Origin: Sphingomonadales bacterium
Lineage (GTDB): Bacteria; Pseudomonadota; Alphaproteobacteria; Sphingomonadales; Sphingomonadaceae
Length of the DNA: 45,855 nucleotides
Reading direction: 5' to 3'
NCBI GenBank assembly: GCA_013791705.1
Contig: VMTF01000177.1
Coordinates: 1 to 45,855 of the forward strand
In this document: in pieces, positions 9,199-19,569 of the stretch
How positions within the stretch are numbered: position 1 is the first letter of the stretch
Layout of the letters: every line of letters begins with the position of its first letter
Translations under genes and position numbers: made by a program
The notes under the pieces: model-generated
What the model saw: the letters and a program-made list of their open reading frames with translations, nothing else
Database searches by the model: none
What the model was told of the DNA's origin: nothing

Positions 9199-10272
9199 TT
9201 GTTCCGCTATTTCAAGGGTTCGCTCGTCTTCACGCTCATCTGCCTCGCGCTCGCGGTGGCCTATGGCTGGTCGCGCTTCGGGACCGTCTCCGGCACTCTC
9301 GAACTGGTCTGGATTGTCGTGGTCCTGTCCATCCTCGAAATTTCGCTCTCGTTCGATAACGCGGTGGTCAACGCCATCGTGCTCAAGAACATGAGCGAGA
9401 TCTGGCAGCGGCGGTTTCTCACCTGGGGCATGTTGTTCGCCGTGTTCGGGATGCGGATCGCCTTTCCGCTGATAATCGTGGCGGTAGCCGCCGGGCTCGG
9501 GCCGATCGAGGCGATCGGACTCTCGCTCAACCAGCCCCAGCAATACGAGGCCGTGGTCAGCAGCGCCCATGTCGGCATTGCGGGATTTGGCGGGGCCTTC
9601 CTGGCGCTCGTGGGGATGCGGTTCTTTTTCGACCAGGAAAAGGACGTGCACTGGATCCATTGGATCGAAGTGCAGTTGAGCGCGGTCTCGACGATCCGCT
9701 CGGTCGAGATAGCAGTGCTGCTGCTTTCGCTTTACGGAATTTCGCTGTCGCTCGAGAGCCACGAGGCGCTGGTCTTCCTCGTCGCCGGAATTCTCGGCAC
9801 GGTGACCTTCATCGCGGTTGAGGCGGTGGGCACCTTGCTGGAGATCCACGAGGCGAAGCAGGCCGCGGCCGGCATCGTCGTCCGCTCCGGGCTGGGCGGG
9901 TTCCTCTATCTGAACGTGCTCGACGCCTCATTCAGCTTCGACGGCGTGATCGGGGCCTTCGCGCTTTCGAACAACATGGTGATCATTGCCCTGGGCCTTT
10001 CGATCGGGGCGATGTTCGTCCGCTCGATGACGATCATGCTGGTTCAGCGCGGGACGCTCGACCACTATCGCTTTCTGGAACATGGCGCGTTCTGGGCGAT
10101 CATCGCGCTGGCGGCGATCATGCTGGCATCGGCGCGCTATGCCATTCCCGAAACGTTCACCGGCCTGATCGGCGCGACCCTGATCGTCGCATCGCTGGCG
10201 TGGTCGGTGCGTTACCGCAACAACCACGGTTCGGCTCCGGATGCGGAGCCGGGCGCAAGCGGCGGAGATTGA
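9199..10272 (+). CDS. DUF475/TerC-like integral membrane protein
   Basis: This 357-residue protein has eight or more hydrophobic helices. It carries two related intramembrane motifs, LEISLSFDNAVVNAIVL near residue 50 and LDASFSFDGVIGAFAL near residue 240, the duplicated acidic motif seen in DUF475 and TerC-family proteins. Members have been linked to metal ion export or tellurium resistance, but a role for DUF475 is not established here. The start is TTG 9199, giving MFRYFKGSLVFTL, which looks like the family N-terminus. No in-frame ATG or GTG lies close by and the ribosome site is poor. It ends 172 bases before a strong terminator. Confidence 0.8.
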   Translation: MFRYFKGSLVFTLICLALAVAYGWSRFGTVSGTLELVWIVVVLSILEISLSFDNAVVNAIVLKNMSEIWQRRFLTWGMLFAVFGMRIAFPLIIVAVAAGLGPIEAIGLSLNQPQQYEAVVSSAHVGIAGFGGAFLALVGMRFFFDQEKDVHWIHWIEVQLSAVSTIRSVEIAVLLLSLYGISLSLESHEALVFLVAGILGTVTFIAVEAVGTLLEIHEAKQAAAGIVVRSGLGGFLYLNVLDASFSFDGVIGAFALSNNMVIIALGLSIGAMFVRSMTIMLVQRGTLDHYRFLEHGAFWAIIALAAIMLASARYAIPETFTGLIGATLIVASLAWSVRYRNNHGSAPDAEPGASGGD

Positions 10273-10444
10273 CTGCATCCGCACAGGGCAATTGCACGTG
10301 GTTTCCGCAAGCGGCTGAGGCGGTTCCATCCCGTTCGTGCAACAAATTCGCAACATGCCTACGCAAAATGGCCTATTTCCAATTCTCGGTTTGCATGAGC
10401 CCGATTTGGCGCTAAGCAATTCATCGGGAGTTAAGGAGAGGAAG

Positions 10445-10482
10445 GAAAGGGCACTCGCGCAGGCGAGGCCCTTTCTTTTTTT
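10445..10482 (+). terminator. Strong Rho-independent terminator (plus strand)
   Basis: GAAAGGGC (10445-10452) and GCCCTTTC (10468-10475) pair perfectly and are followed by seven T residues (10476-10482). It faces plus, so it ends transcription from the DUF475 gene or from a short RNA starting in the 170-base gap before it. On the minus strand there is no T-run, so it does not serve the TPR gene. Confidence 0.85.
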
Positions 10483-10557
10483 GGGGTCGGGCAGGACTGT
10501 TGCTGCAGGCTTGCCCCCCAAATATCACAGGCCCCCAGTACCCAAACTATTCCGGCA

Positions 10558-12287
10558 TCAAAGATTGCCCGCGCGGGCTTTCGCCAGCAGGGCTTGTCCA
10601 AGCGAAACATCGGTCGACACGCCGCCGCTAAGTGCGATGCCCCACGCCTTGGCGCTTGCGGGTGCCGCGCGTTGCAGACGGTAGGCCTGTTCTCCGGCGG
10701 ACTGCGCGCCCGCGACATTGCCGCTGCGCAGGCGCGCGAACGACAAATCCGCCAGCAGCCGCGCATCCGCGCCGGACCCGGTCGCAGCGAGGAATTCCAG
10801 CAGGTGCGCCGCGCGTGCCCAGTCGCCCCGGCGCGCGGCGAAGCCGGCGGCCAGCCGCAGCGCAGTGCGGTTGCGCGGGCTGCCCGACAAGACCTGTGCG
10901 ACAAGTTTCTCGGCATCGCGCCACCGTCCGTCCCGCGTGCTCGATACCACGAGGCGCACCAGCAGACCGTCGGTCAGCCGGATCGTCGCCGCGCGGCGAT
11001 ATCCTTCGCGCGCGCCAGCTAGGTCGCCCCGGTCCAGCCGTTCATCGCCGGCGAGCAACTGATCCGCAGCGAAACCCAGCCCCGGTGTTTCGCCCGGCGG
11101 TTCGGGCGACGTTCGCGCAAATGGCGCCTCTCCCGCGATCGCCGCGCGATCGAGCAGGGGGGCGGCAAGATCGCGCTGGCCCAGATCCTCGTACGTCCGG
11201 CCAAGCAGGGTGAGCAGGTAGGCCGAGGCACCCGGCTGCCCCGCTTCGTCCGCGAAACGGTCCAGCAACTGCCGCCGGTCGCCCGAGGCATGGAGCGCGC
11301 GCGCCAGCAGCAGCTTCGCCCGCGCGTTGCGGGGCTGCTGGCGGGCGAGGCGATCGAGCAGCGCGGCGGCGGCATTGGCATTGCCCGCCTGCAGTTCGAG
11401 CGCACCTTGCAGCATCATCGCCGCCGGAACTTGCGCCATGGCCGGACCGGCGCGGCGCAGCAGCGTCCGGGCAAGCGCCACGTTGCCGGCGCGGGCGGCG
11501 AGGACGGCCTGCAGAAAAAACGCACGCGGATGGTCAGGTTCGAGCGCGATCATCCGCCGGGTAACGACCAGCATATCACGCGCCCGCCCGAGCTCGCCGA
11601 GCGTCGCGGCATATTCGCCGAGCAGCGCCAGATCGTCGGGGCGAACCTTGAGGCCGGCTTCGAACCACGGCAGCGCTGCGGCGAAACCATACTGATCGCG
11701 CACTAGCAAGCCCCGGAATTCCAGCGCACGCACGTTGCCCGGATCGAGCGCGACCGCCCGGTCCGCGGCGGCGATAGCGAGCAGTTGCTCGCCGCCGCTG
11801 TAGCGCAGCCGGGCAATATCGACCCACAACCGGCTGTCCTGCGGAGTGAGTTGCAACGCGCGATCGAATGCCCGGCCTGCGGCTGCAAGGTGGCGCTCGG
11901 CCAGTTCGAGCCGGCCCAGCATCCGCCAACCATGCGCCGCTTCGGCCGGGGCAAACCGCCCTGCCCCGAGCCATTCGCGGGCCTTCGCCAGATCGCCCTG
12001 CGCGAGATAGGCTTCACCCATCCGGGCCGCCGCCGCATCGCGCGCAAGCCCGGCCGCGATCGCCTTGCGCAACGCGGCTTCAGCCGCGATCCCGTCCCCC
12101 TGCGAGAGCGCGGCATGAGCATCTCGGACGAAGCCATCGGCCTGTCCGCCCTGCCCGCCCTCCCCGGCACTGCCCGGCGCGGAAACTGCGAGCGAAAGCG
12201 TCAGCGCCAGCGCGGCGGCCAGGCACCGTTTTGCGGCAACCGGCCTTGCCGGGTCCGGGTTCCGGCGCCGGTCAGCCCAGGCAGCCA

Positions 12288-12288
<1 letters not shown>
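10558..12288 (-). CDS. Exported tetratricopeptide-repeat protein of the prsK/prsR locus
   Basis: This 576-residue protein has an N-terminal signal (AAALALTLSLAVSAPGSAG) and then an array of TPR helices through most of its length; ALELQAGNANAAAALLDRLA and RALQLTPQDSRLWVDIARLR are examples. It is probably periplasmic. The single early Cys sits before the hydrophobic core, so there is no lipobox. The ATG overlaps the prsR stop (TAATG), indicating co-expression with the two-component system. TPR proteins occur in XrtA/PEP-CTERM exopolysaccharide loci (PrsT-type), but this one is shorter than PrsT as I know it, so I call it only TPR. A scaffolding role in polymer export is inferred. Confidence 0.8.
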
Positions 12289-13652
<1,364 letters not shown>

Positions 13653-15809
13653 CTATGCGACCCTCTTCTTGCCGGTGCCGGGCGGCACTCCGGAGCTGTC
13701 GGCATCATGGCTCGCCGCTTCCATCAGTTCCCCGGCAGCCTCGAGCGGCAGCCGGATGATGAAGCGCGAGCCAAGACCTTCGCGGCTTTCGACGTCGAGC
13801 CTGCCGCCCATCGCGCGGACCAGTTCGCGCGCCTCGAACGCGCCGATGCCGAACCCGCCGGGTTTGGACGAGACGAACGGCTTGAACAGGCCGCCACGAA
13901 TGAATCCGGGGCTCATGCCCGGGCCGCTGTCGACCACCTCGATGCGCGACTGGATGCCATCGAGCGCGTGCGTGAGAAAGACCGGTGCAGCCGGCTCGCT
14001 TGCGTCGATCGCGTTCTGGACCATATGCAGCAGCGCCTGCTCCAGCGCCTCGCGGCTGCCCCTGACCATGCCTTTGCTGCACTCGGTCACGACCACCGGA
14101 TGGCGGCTCGCGAATTGCGCCGCAACCGCATGGACCAGATCGCCGGCGTCAAAGCTGCTGATCGCATCGCCGCTGCCCTTGCCGTAGCGGGAAAGCCGGG
14201 CGATCAGCGCATTCAGCTTTTCGGTCGAGTTCTTCAGCGTCACGATCATGTCGGCCCGGAACTCCGGGTTTTCGGCGTGATGCTCGGCATTGCGCGCCAG
14301 CAGACTGAACTGGCTGGCGAGGTTCTTGATGTCGTGCATCACGAAGGCGATGCGGCGGTTGAATTCATCGAACCGGGCCGCTTCGGCCAACGCCTCCTGC
14401 CCGGCATGTTCGGCGAGATAGCTGGCGAGTTGCTGGCCGACCACGCGCAGCAGATCGAAATCTTCCCAATCGAGCGTGCGGGTCACTTGCGGTTTGCCCA
14501 GTACCACCACCCCGTGCAGGCGCTCATAGTGCAGCAACGGCACCAGCGCCCAGGCGCGCGGCTCGGCTTGCAGCCAGGCGGGAACGATCGCGGCTTCGCC
14601 CTGCCGGTCAATCCCGGCACGCACCGCATCGAGATCGACGATGTGGCCGGCCCGCTCGAAAAATGCTGCGGCCGAAGCCGTGAGCGCGGTGGCCGGGACT
14701 TCGGCCGTGGGCCATTGCCAGCGCGCGGCCAGCACCAGCTCGCCATGTTCATCGGGCATGAGCAACAGGCCGGCCGGACTGTCGGTGATGTCACACAGCG
14801 ACTGGACCGCGCGCTCGGCGAGCGGAATGCCGGTCTGGCTGCCCTGGCCGGGATCGCGGCGGCTGATCGTCCGGTTGAAGCGCAGCCATTCGGCGCGATA
14901 ATCGTAGCGGTGCTGGAACAGATGCTTGACCAGCGTGACCTTGAGCCAGCCGCGCAGCCGTTTCGAGGGCAGGATCAACAGGGCGGCGGCAATGCCCGCG
15001 ATCAGGAAGCCGAACTGGAACAGCCGCGCGAACTCGCCGCCGACATAAGCCAGCCATTTGCCGAGTGCGAACATGCCGATCAGATAGAGCCCGATCCCGA
15101 GCAGCGAGGCGAATTCGAAGGTGAAGGCGCGGGAGGGATTGATGCGCAATTCGGCCCGGCGGCGGGTGAGCCCGGGGATGACCGTTGCGACCATCACCGC
15201 GAGGACCAGGCCGCGCAGCGACGCGAGTTCGGCCGGCCACCCTTCGCTGAGATAGGCGACAGTGTAGAGATTGAGATCGAACAGCCACAGCAGCGCCAGC
15301 GCCGCAGTCGGCCAGCGCAGCACCGCGCGGGCCGGCTGCGATGCGCCGCCATAGAGATTGTGAAGCAGCACCAGCCCGCCGATCGACAGCATCAGGCGGA
15401 ACATCACCATCATGTAGAACAGCGTGTCGCGCGATGCGCCGGAAAGCTGAAAGCCCGGAACCAGCACAATCTGCAGCAACTGGAACAGCTCGATCGCGGC
15501 CAGCGAGAACATCACCGGCCGGATCGGGCGGACCAACTGGTGGCGCCCGTCGCTGCTGAACAGCCGGTAGACGACGAACAGCCACGCCAGGTTGCGCGCG
15601 GATTCGGTGATGTGGGCGGCCGGACTGTCACTGCCGGTGACCGCGATGACCAGCGCCCAGGCGGCCGAGACGGCCAGTGCGATCACGATTGCCAGCCCCG
15701 CTGGCCCGGCAGCCGAGCGGCGCCCGGCCAGCCATGCCGCCAGCGTGGCCGCCGCACTGGCCCCCAGCAGGTGCGCCAGCATGGAGAAGAGCGACCAGCC
15801 CGGGCTCAT
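13653..15809 (-). CDS. prsK: XrtA/PEP-CTERM system sensor histidine kinase PrsK
   Basis: This 718-residue membrane kinase is the partner of PrsR. Its first 290 residues hold about eight hydrophobic helices, beginning SLFSMLAHLLGASAAATLAA. A GAF-like sensing domain follows (AVQSLCDITDSPAGLLLMP). The kinase core has the H-box FVMHDIKNLASQFSLLARNA, the N-box LLHMVQNAIDAS, and ATP-lid motifs VDSGPGMSPGF and GGFGIGAFEARELVRAMGG. The unusual HDIKN H-box without a normal dimerisation helix is characteristic of PrsK. It begins 29 bases after the glycosyltransferase stop and abuts prsR. The sensed signal is unknown. Confidence 0.92.
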   Translation of the reverse strand: MSPGWSLFSMLAHLLGASAAATLAAWLAGRRSAAGPAGLAIVIALAVSAAWALVIAVTGSDSPAAHITESARNLAWLFVVYRLFSSDGRHQLVRPIRPVMFSLAAIELFQLLQIVLVPGFQLSGASRDTLFYMMVMFRLMLSIGGLVLLHNLYGGASQPARAVLRWPTAALALLWLFDLNLYTVAYLSEGWPAELASLRGLVLAVMVATVIPGLTRRRAELRINPSRAFTFEFASLLGIGLYLIGMFALGKWLAYVGGEFARLFQFGFLIAGIAAALLILPSKRLRGWLKVTLVKHLFQHRYDYRAEWLRFNRTISRRDPGQGSQTGIPLAERAVQSLCDITDSPAGLLLMPDEHGELVLAARWQWPTAEVPATALTASAAAFFERAGHIVDLDAVRAGIDRQGEAAIVPAWLQAEPRAWALVPLLHYERLHGVVVLGKPQVTRTLDWEDFDLLRVVGQQLASYLAEHAGQEALAEAARFDEFNRRIAFVMHDIKNLASQFSLLARNAEHHAENPEFRADMIVTLKNSTEKLNALIARLSRYGKGSGDAISSFDAGDLVHAVAAQFASRHPVVVTECSKGMVRGSREALEQALLHMVQNAIDASEPAAPVFLTHALDGIQSRIEVVDSGPGMSPGFIRGGLFKPFVSSKPGGFGIGAFEARELVRAMGGRLDVESREGLGSRFIIRLPLEAAGELMEAASHDADSSGVPPGTGKKRVA

Positions 15810-15838
15810 GATGCCGCCCTCATCGGAACGCCCTCATC

Positions 15839-17224
15839 TCAGCGTGCGCCTTCGCGCCACAGCACCACGCGCAGGGTCTGCAGCAGGATCAGGAGATCGA
15901 GGAACGGGGTGTAGTTCTTGGCGTAGTAGAGGTCGTATTCGAGCTTGTGCCGCGAATCCTCGATCGACGCGCCATAAGGGTAGTTGATCTGCGCCCACCC
16001 GGTGATGCCGGGCTTCACCATGTGCCGCTCGGCGAAGTAGGGCAGTTGATCCTCGAGGCTGGCGATGAATTCGGGGCGCTCCGGACGCGGCCCGACGAAG
16101 CTCATTTCGCCTTTGAGCACGCTCCACGCCTGTGGCAACTCGTCGATGCGAACCTTGCGGATGAACCGGCCGATGCGGGTGATGCGCGGATCGTCGGCGA
16201 CGGCCCACTGGGCACCGGCGGCTTCGGCGTCGACGCGCATCGAGCGCAGCTTCACGAGGTTGAAGGTCTGCCCATAGAGCCCGACGCGGGTCTGGCGGAA
16301 GAAGGCCGGCCCCTTGCTGTCAAGCTTCACCAGCAGCGCGAACAGCACGATCACCGGCAGGGTCAGCGCGAGCAGGATCAGGCTCGCGATCACGTCGAAC
16401 AGCCGCTTGGCCACGCCGGAAACCGCCCGGCCCGAGGAAAATCCGTCGGAGAAGATCAGCCAGCTCGGATTGACCGTATCGAGATCGACCCGGCCCGTTT
16501 CGCGCTCGATGAAACTGGAGAAGTCGTTCACGTGAACGCCGGCTGTCTTGATCCGCAACAGATCGTGGAGCGGAAGGGAATTGCGGCGTTCCTCGAGCGC
16601 GAGGACAACCTCGCTGACGCCGAGGTTCTCGACGAAGCGCTTGAGATTGTTGATGGCGGTGCGGTTGATCGCTTCCTCGATCACCGGCCGGGAATCGCTC
16701 ATCCCGATATAACCGACGATGACGAAGCCGGATTCGGGCCGGTCTCCCAGTTGCCGCAGCCGTTCCGCGCGAGCCCCTGCCCCGAGCACCAGCACCCGGC
16801 GGCGAAAGGCCGAAGCGCCAAGTATGCCGCCGACGATCACCCGGTTCGCCATCAGCAGGGCGATCGTGCAGCCCATCGCGTAAGCCAGGATCGACCGCCA
16901 GAAATGCGCCCCGTTGACGATCCAGTCGACAAACGAGAGCGCGATGACCCCGAGCGAAACCGCGACCAGCAGGCGCGCCCCGGCATAGCGCAGCGAACGC
17001 AGCGCTTCCGATCCATAGACTCCGATCGAGATCATCGCGGTGAGCATGACCGCGACGTAGCCGACCAGTTCCCAGCCCCGATCGAGCGGGTTGCCGAGGG
17101 TAAATCCGATCTGTTCGGCCCGGATGCGCCACGCCAGTTCCACGGAAAGCCCCAGCAGGACCACGTCGAACAGGCCGAGCAGCAATACCGCGTGCGGTAT
17201 GTAGTGTTTGAAAAGGCGTACCAT
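15839..17224 (-). CDS. TIGR03013-family XrtA/PEP-CTERM system sugar transferase
   Basis: This enzyme should start an exopolysaccharide by moving a sugar phosphate onto undecaprenyl phosphate at the inner membrane. The N-terminal half has four to five membrane helices and a nucleotide-binding-like domain (RRRVLVLGAGARAERLRQLG). The C-terminal half is a bacterial sugar transferase domain: KRLFDVIASLILLALTLPVI, then KLDSKGPAFFRQTRVGLYGQ, KLRSMRVDAE, RIDELPQAWSVLKGEMSFVG and GPRPERPEF. I prefer ATG 17224 (MVRLFKHYIPHAVLLLGL, 461 residues), the family-like N-terminus, over ATG 17239 in the track. It heads the prsK-prsR-TPR operon. The exosortase XrtA itself is not in the window. Confidence 0.9.
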   Translation of the reverse strand: MVRLFKHYIPHAVLLLGLFDVVLLGLSVELAWRIRAEQIGFTLGNPLDRGWELVGYVAVMLTAMISIGVYGSEALRSLRYAGARLLVAVSLGVIALSFVDWIVNGAHFWRSILAYAMGCTIALLMANRVIVGGILGASAFRRRVLVLGAGARAERLRQLGDRPESGFVIVGYIGMSDSRPVIEEAINRTAINNLKRFVENLGVSEVVLALEERRNSLPLHDLLRIKTAGVHVNDFSSFIERETGRVDLDTVNPSWLIFSDGFSSGRAVSGVAKRLFDVIASLILLALTLPVIVLFALLVKLDSKGPAFFRQTRVGLYGQTFNLVKLRSMRVDAEAAGAQWAVADDPRITRIGRFIRKVRIDELPQAWSVLKGEMSFVGPRPERPEFIASLEDQLPYFAERHMVKPGITGWAQINYPYGASIEDSRHKLEYDLYYAKNYTPFLDLLILLQTLRVVLWREGAR

Positions 17225-17280
17225 AACCCTGCTGCGCATGGCCCGGGGGATCCGGACAGTTGCGCAGCATTTATGGCAAA

Positions 17281-17385
17281 GGTGTAAATTGTCGGTAAAT
17301 CTGACAACCGCCCGATTTTAATTATCGGCTATAAATCAGATATTTCCGCTGTCCGCCCGAAGTTCTTGTCGGCAGAGTTTACACC
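17281..17385. promoter_or_regulatory. Paired GGTGTAAA/TTGTCGG motifs upstream of the XrtA sugar transferase
   Basis: GGTGTAAA (17281-17288) recurs inverted as TTTACACC (17378-17385). TTGTCGG occurs as a direct repeat at 17289-17295 and 17366-17372. The segment between is AT-rich in a GC-rich region. It lies 57-161 bases upstream of the sugar transferase start, a plausible place for activator (for example PrsR) binding. This is inference from position and symmetry only. Confidence 0.4.
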
Positions 17386-17387
17386 CT

Positions 17388-17420
17388 GAACGGCCGGAGC
17401 GGGGCGCGCTCCGGCCGTTC
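17388..17420 (-). terminator. Long GC-rich hairpin after the 91-residue protein gene
   Basis: GAACGGCCGGAGC (17388-17400) pairs perfectly with GCTCCGGCCGTTC (17408-17420), extendable by one more pair. It lies 25 bases beyond the minus-strand stop at 17445. No T-tract follows on either strand, so termination may be weak or factor-assisted, but the stem is very stable. Confidence 0.5.
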
Positions 17421-17444
17421 GGGGTGCGCCGGGTGCACGATCCC

Positions 17445-17720
17445 TCATTGCTTGCCGAGCGTGTCGGCGGCACCCTTGGCCGCAGCGCCAACGTCCTGCG
17501 CGGCGGCGCCGACGTTGTTGGCCGCATTGGCGATTGCATTATCCTTGACGGCCTCGCTCTGGTTCGCCTGGCTGAACAGGAAGAGCCCGGCGATCAGGGC
17601 GAGAATCACGATCAGTCCGAGCAACCATCCCATGCCGCTGCCGGCGGACGGATTGTCGCGAATGACGATAGTCTCGCGCGGCGTGGCGGTTTCGTGGGTT
17701 GTGGTGGTTTCGTCGGCCAT
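17445..17720 (-). CDS. Small single-span membrane protein, unknown function
   Basis: This 91-residue protein has a Thr-rich acidic N-terminus (MADETTTTHETATPRETIVI), one membrane helix (WLLGLIVILALIAGLFLFS) and an Ala/Asn-rich amphipathic tail (NAANNVGAAAQDVGAAAKGA). GGGGAAAG sits four to five bases before the ATG, supporting the start. I do not recognise a named family. The helix and an alanine-rich tail suggest a membrane-anchored or envelope-associated protein. It stands alone between the sugar transferase and tRNA-Leu, followed by a stable hairpin. Confidence 0.7.
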   Translation of the reverse strand: MADETTTTHETATPRETIVIRDNPSAGSGMGWLLGLIVILALIAGLFLFSQANQSEAVKDNAIANAANNVGAAAQDVGAAAKGAADTLGKQ

Positions 17721-17806
17721 GGGCTTTCCCCTTTGGTTAGGTCAGCGCTTGCAGCGCGTCGGGGATAGAAATGCCTGGACGGGATGACCGTTCCCGCAAA
17801 GTGCCC

Positions 17807-17890
17807 TGGTGCCCCTGGCCCGACTCGAACGGGCACGGATTTCTCCAACCGATTTTGAGTCGGTCGCGTCTACCATTCCACCACAGGGGC
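17807..17890 (-). tRNA. tRNA-Leu (anticodon CAA)
   Basis: Read on minus, the acceptor arm GCCCCTG pairs with CAGGGGC, followed by discriminator A and an encoded CCA. The anticodon stem ACCGA/TCGGT holds the loop CTCAAAA, giving anticodon CAA for UUG codons. The T-arm GCCCGTTCGAGTCGGGC and a long variable arm typical of tRNA-Leu are present. It is 84 nt long including CCA. Confidence 0.95.
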
Positions 17891-17924
17891 ACGGCTCAGG
17901 CGGGAGGTGCCTTAGCGATCTTGC

Positions 17925-17952
17925 CCGCGCGCATCAACTCGATTGCGCGCGG
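17925..17952. terminator. Hairpin downstream of the inositol-monophosphatase-family gene
   Basis: CCGCGCGC (17925-17932) and GCGCGCGG (17945-17952) form an 8-bp stem, 29 bases past the minus-strand stop at 17982 and ahead of tRNA-Leu. No T-run follows on the minus strand, so its role as the end of the efp operon is uncertain. Confidence 0.3.
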
Positions 17953-17981
17953 TTTGCCGCGACCGGCAATGTACCCACCGA

Positions 17982-18800
17982 TTATTTCAGCGCGCCGGCA
18001 ACCAGTTTGTGCAGCTTCGAGTGCAAGGCATCGTTGCCGGCCAGAACTTCATCGGCGCAGATCGCCTCGGACTGGCCCTTGAAGTTGGTGACGAAGCCGC
18101 CGGCCTCGCGCACCAGCAGGCAGCCGGCGGCGCTGTCCCACGACTGGAGATCGGCCTCCCAATAGCCGTCGTAACGCCCGGCGGCGACCCATGCGAGATC
18201 GAGCGCGGCGGACCCGAAGCGGCGGATTCCGGCCACGTTGGGACCGATCGCGCCGAAGATCTTCGCCCAATCGGCAAAGTTGCCATGGCCGGCGAAAGGA
18301 ATGCCGGTCGCGATCAGCGATTCGTCGAGATTGCGGCGTGACGAGACGCGCAGGCGCCGGTCCTGCAGCCAGGCACCGCGGGTCTTTTCGGCCCAGAAGC
18401 TCTCGTCGGTGATCGGCTGATAGACCAGCCCCGCGACGACATCGCCCCAGCCCTTCCCGTCGGCGCGCGGTTCCTGCACCGCGATCGAAATCGCGAAATG
18501 CGGGATGCCGTGGAGGAAGTTGCTGGTCCCGTCGAGCGGATCGACGATGAAGCGGGACTTGCCCGGCGCGCCTTCGATCGTGCCCGATTCTTCCAGCACG
18601 AAACCCCAGTCCGGCCGCGCGGCCAGCAGTTCGTCGTAAATCGTCCGTTCGGCGGCATAATCCGCCTTGGACACGAAATCGGCCGGGCCCTTGCGGCTGA
18701 CCTGCAGGTTCTCGATCTCGCCGAAATCGCGGCGGAGGCGCTGCCCGGCCTTGCGGGCGGCCTTCTCCATTACGCGCATCAGGCCGGAAATGACTGCCAT
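17982..18800 (-). CDS. Inositol monophosphatase family protein (SuhB-like)
   Basis: This cytoplasmic Mg-dependent sugar-phosphate phosphatase has 272 residues. Metal-binding motifs are in the family order: LEESG, DPLDGTSNFLHG and the C-terminal SWDSAAGCLLVREAGG. The start is ATG 18800 (MAVISGLMRVMEKAARKAG) with GAGAG upstream; the track start at 18842 adds an unlikely extension. It follows efp by 53 bases and is probably co-transcribed. The substrate may be inositol-1-phosphate or another small phosphate ester. Some SuhB proteins also act in rRNA maturation, which cannot be judged here. Confidence 0.9.
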   Translation of the reverse strand: MAVISGLMRVMEKAARKAGQRLRRDFGEIENLQVSRKGPADFVSKADYAAERTIYDELLAARPDWGFVLEESGTIEGAPGKSRFIVDPLDGTSNFLHGIPHFAISIAVQEPRADGKGWGDVVAGLVYQPITDESFWAEKTRGAWLQDRRLRVSSRRNLDESLIATGIPFAGHGNFADWAKIFGAIGPNVAGIRRFGSAALDLAWVAAGRYDGYWEADLQSWDSAAGCLLVREAGGFVTNFKGQSEAICADEVLAGNDALHSKLHKLVAGALK

Positions 18801-18853
18801 GAAGTTACTCTCAAATTGCCCCGGCCGGTGGCGGGAGCCCAATCAGGCCGGAA

Positions 18854-19417
18854 TCAGCCGACCTTGCCGACGTAAGTCCGCTCGTAGACATCGACGATGA
18901 TGCGGGTGCCGCTGCCGATGTGGGGCGGGACCATCACGCGCACGCCGTTATCGAGGATCGCCGGCTTGTAGCTCGACGATGCGGTCTGGCCCTTAACCAC
19001 AGCATCGGCCTCGACGATCGTCGCCTCGACCTGTTCGGGGAGCTGCACCGAAATCGGGCGATCATCGTACATTTCGAGCAGCACGGTCATGCCGTCCTGC
19101 AGGAACGCGGCGGCATCGCCGAGCAAATCCTTGGGCAGATTGATCTGGTCGTAGGTTTCGACGTCCATGAACACCAGGTCGTCACCCTCGGCATAGAGGA
19201 ACTGGAAATCCTTGGTGTCGAGCCGGACGCGCTCGATCGTGTCCTGGCTGCGGAAGCGGACGTTGGTCTTGCGGCCGTCGATCAGGTTCTTCATCTCGAC
19301 CTGCATGAACGCGCCGCCCTTGCCGGGCTGGGTATGCTGGGTCTTGGCGACCTTCCAGATGCCCTTTTCGTATTCCAGGATGTTGCCGGGACGGATGTCC
19401 ACGCCGCTGATCTTCAT
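18854..19417 (-). CDS. efp: Translation elongation factor P
   Basis: EF-P binds between the P and E sites and relieves ribosome stalling at polyproline stretches. It is 187 residues, the normal size, with an N-terminal KOW-like domain and two OB folds. The exposed loop [14 protein letters not shown] carries Lys33, the residue modified in many bacteria; the modifying enzyme is not in this window. The C-terminal signature region ends [20 protein letters not shown]. The ATG at 19417 gives the standard [14 protein letters not shown] start. Confidence 0.97.
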   Translation of the reverse strand: MKISGVDIRPGNILEYEKGIWKVAKTQHTQPGKGGAFMQVEMKNLIDGRKTNVRFRSQDTIERVRLDTKDFQFLYAEGDDLVFMDVETYDQINLPKDLLGDAAAFLQDGMTVLLEMYDDRPISVQLPEQVEATIVEADAVVKGQTASSSYKPAILDNGVRVMVPPHIGSGTRIIVDVYERTYVGKVG

Positions 19418-19569
19418 GACCGGTGCCTTCAGATTGGGAAAGAGCGAGATAGCTTGGAAGGCGCGCCCTTAGCGCGCGGCGCGGCCAAGAACAAGAACAA
19501 GCGCGGGGGATGCGCGGCCGGGCGCGCTAGAAGGTAGCGGCCCGCCATGCGACCTGCTAACCGGGCGCA

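Noticed and set aside
10292-10342. Inverted TTGCACG/CGTGCAA pair
   Set aside because: Seven bases with a 37-base gap could be chance; no promoter or gene start fits it.
10337-10684. Small ORF after the DUF475 gene
   Set aside because: It crosses the strong terminator and runs antisense to the TPR gene, with no ribosome site.
17224-17340. Sigma-54 promoter for the sugar transferase
   Set aside because: No GG-N10-GC element with a good flanking match was found at a sensible distance from ATG 17224.
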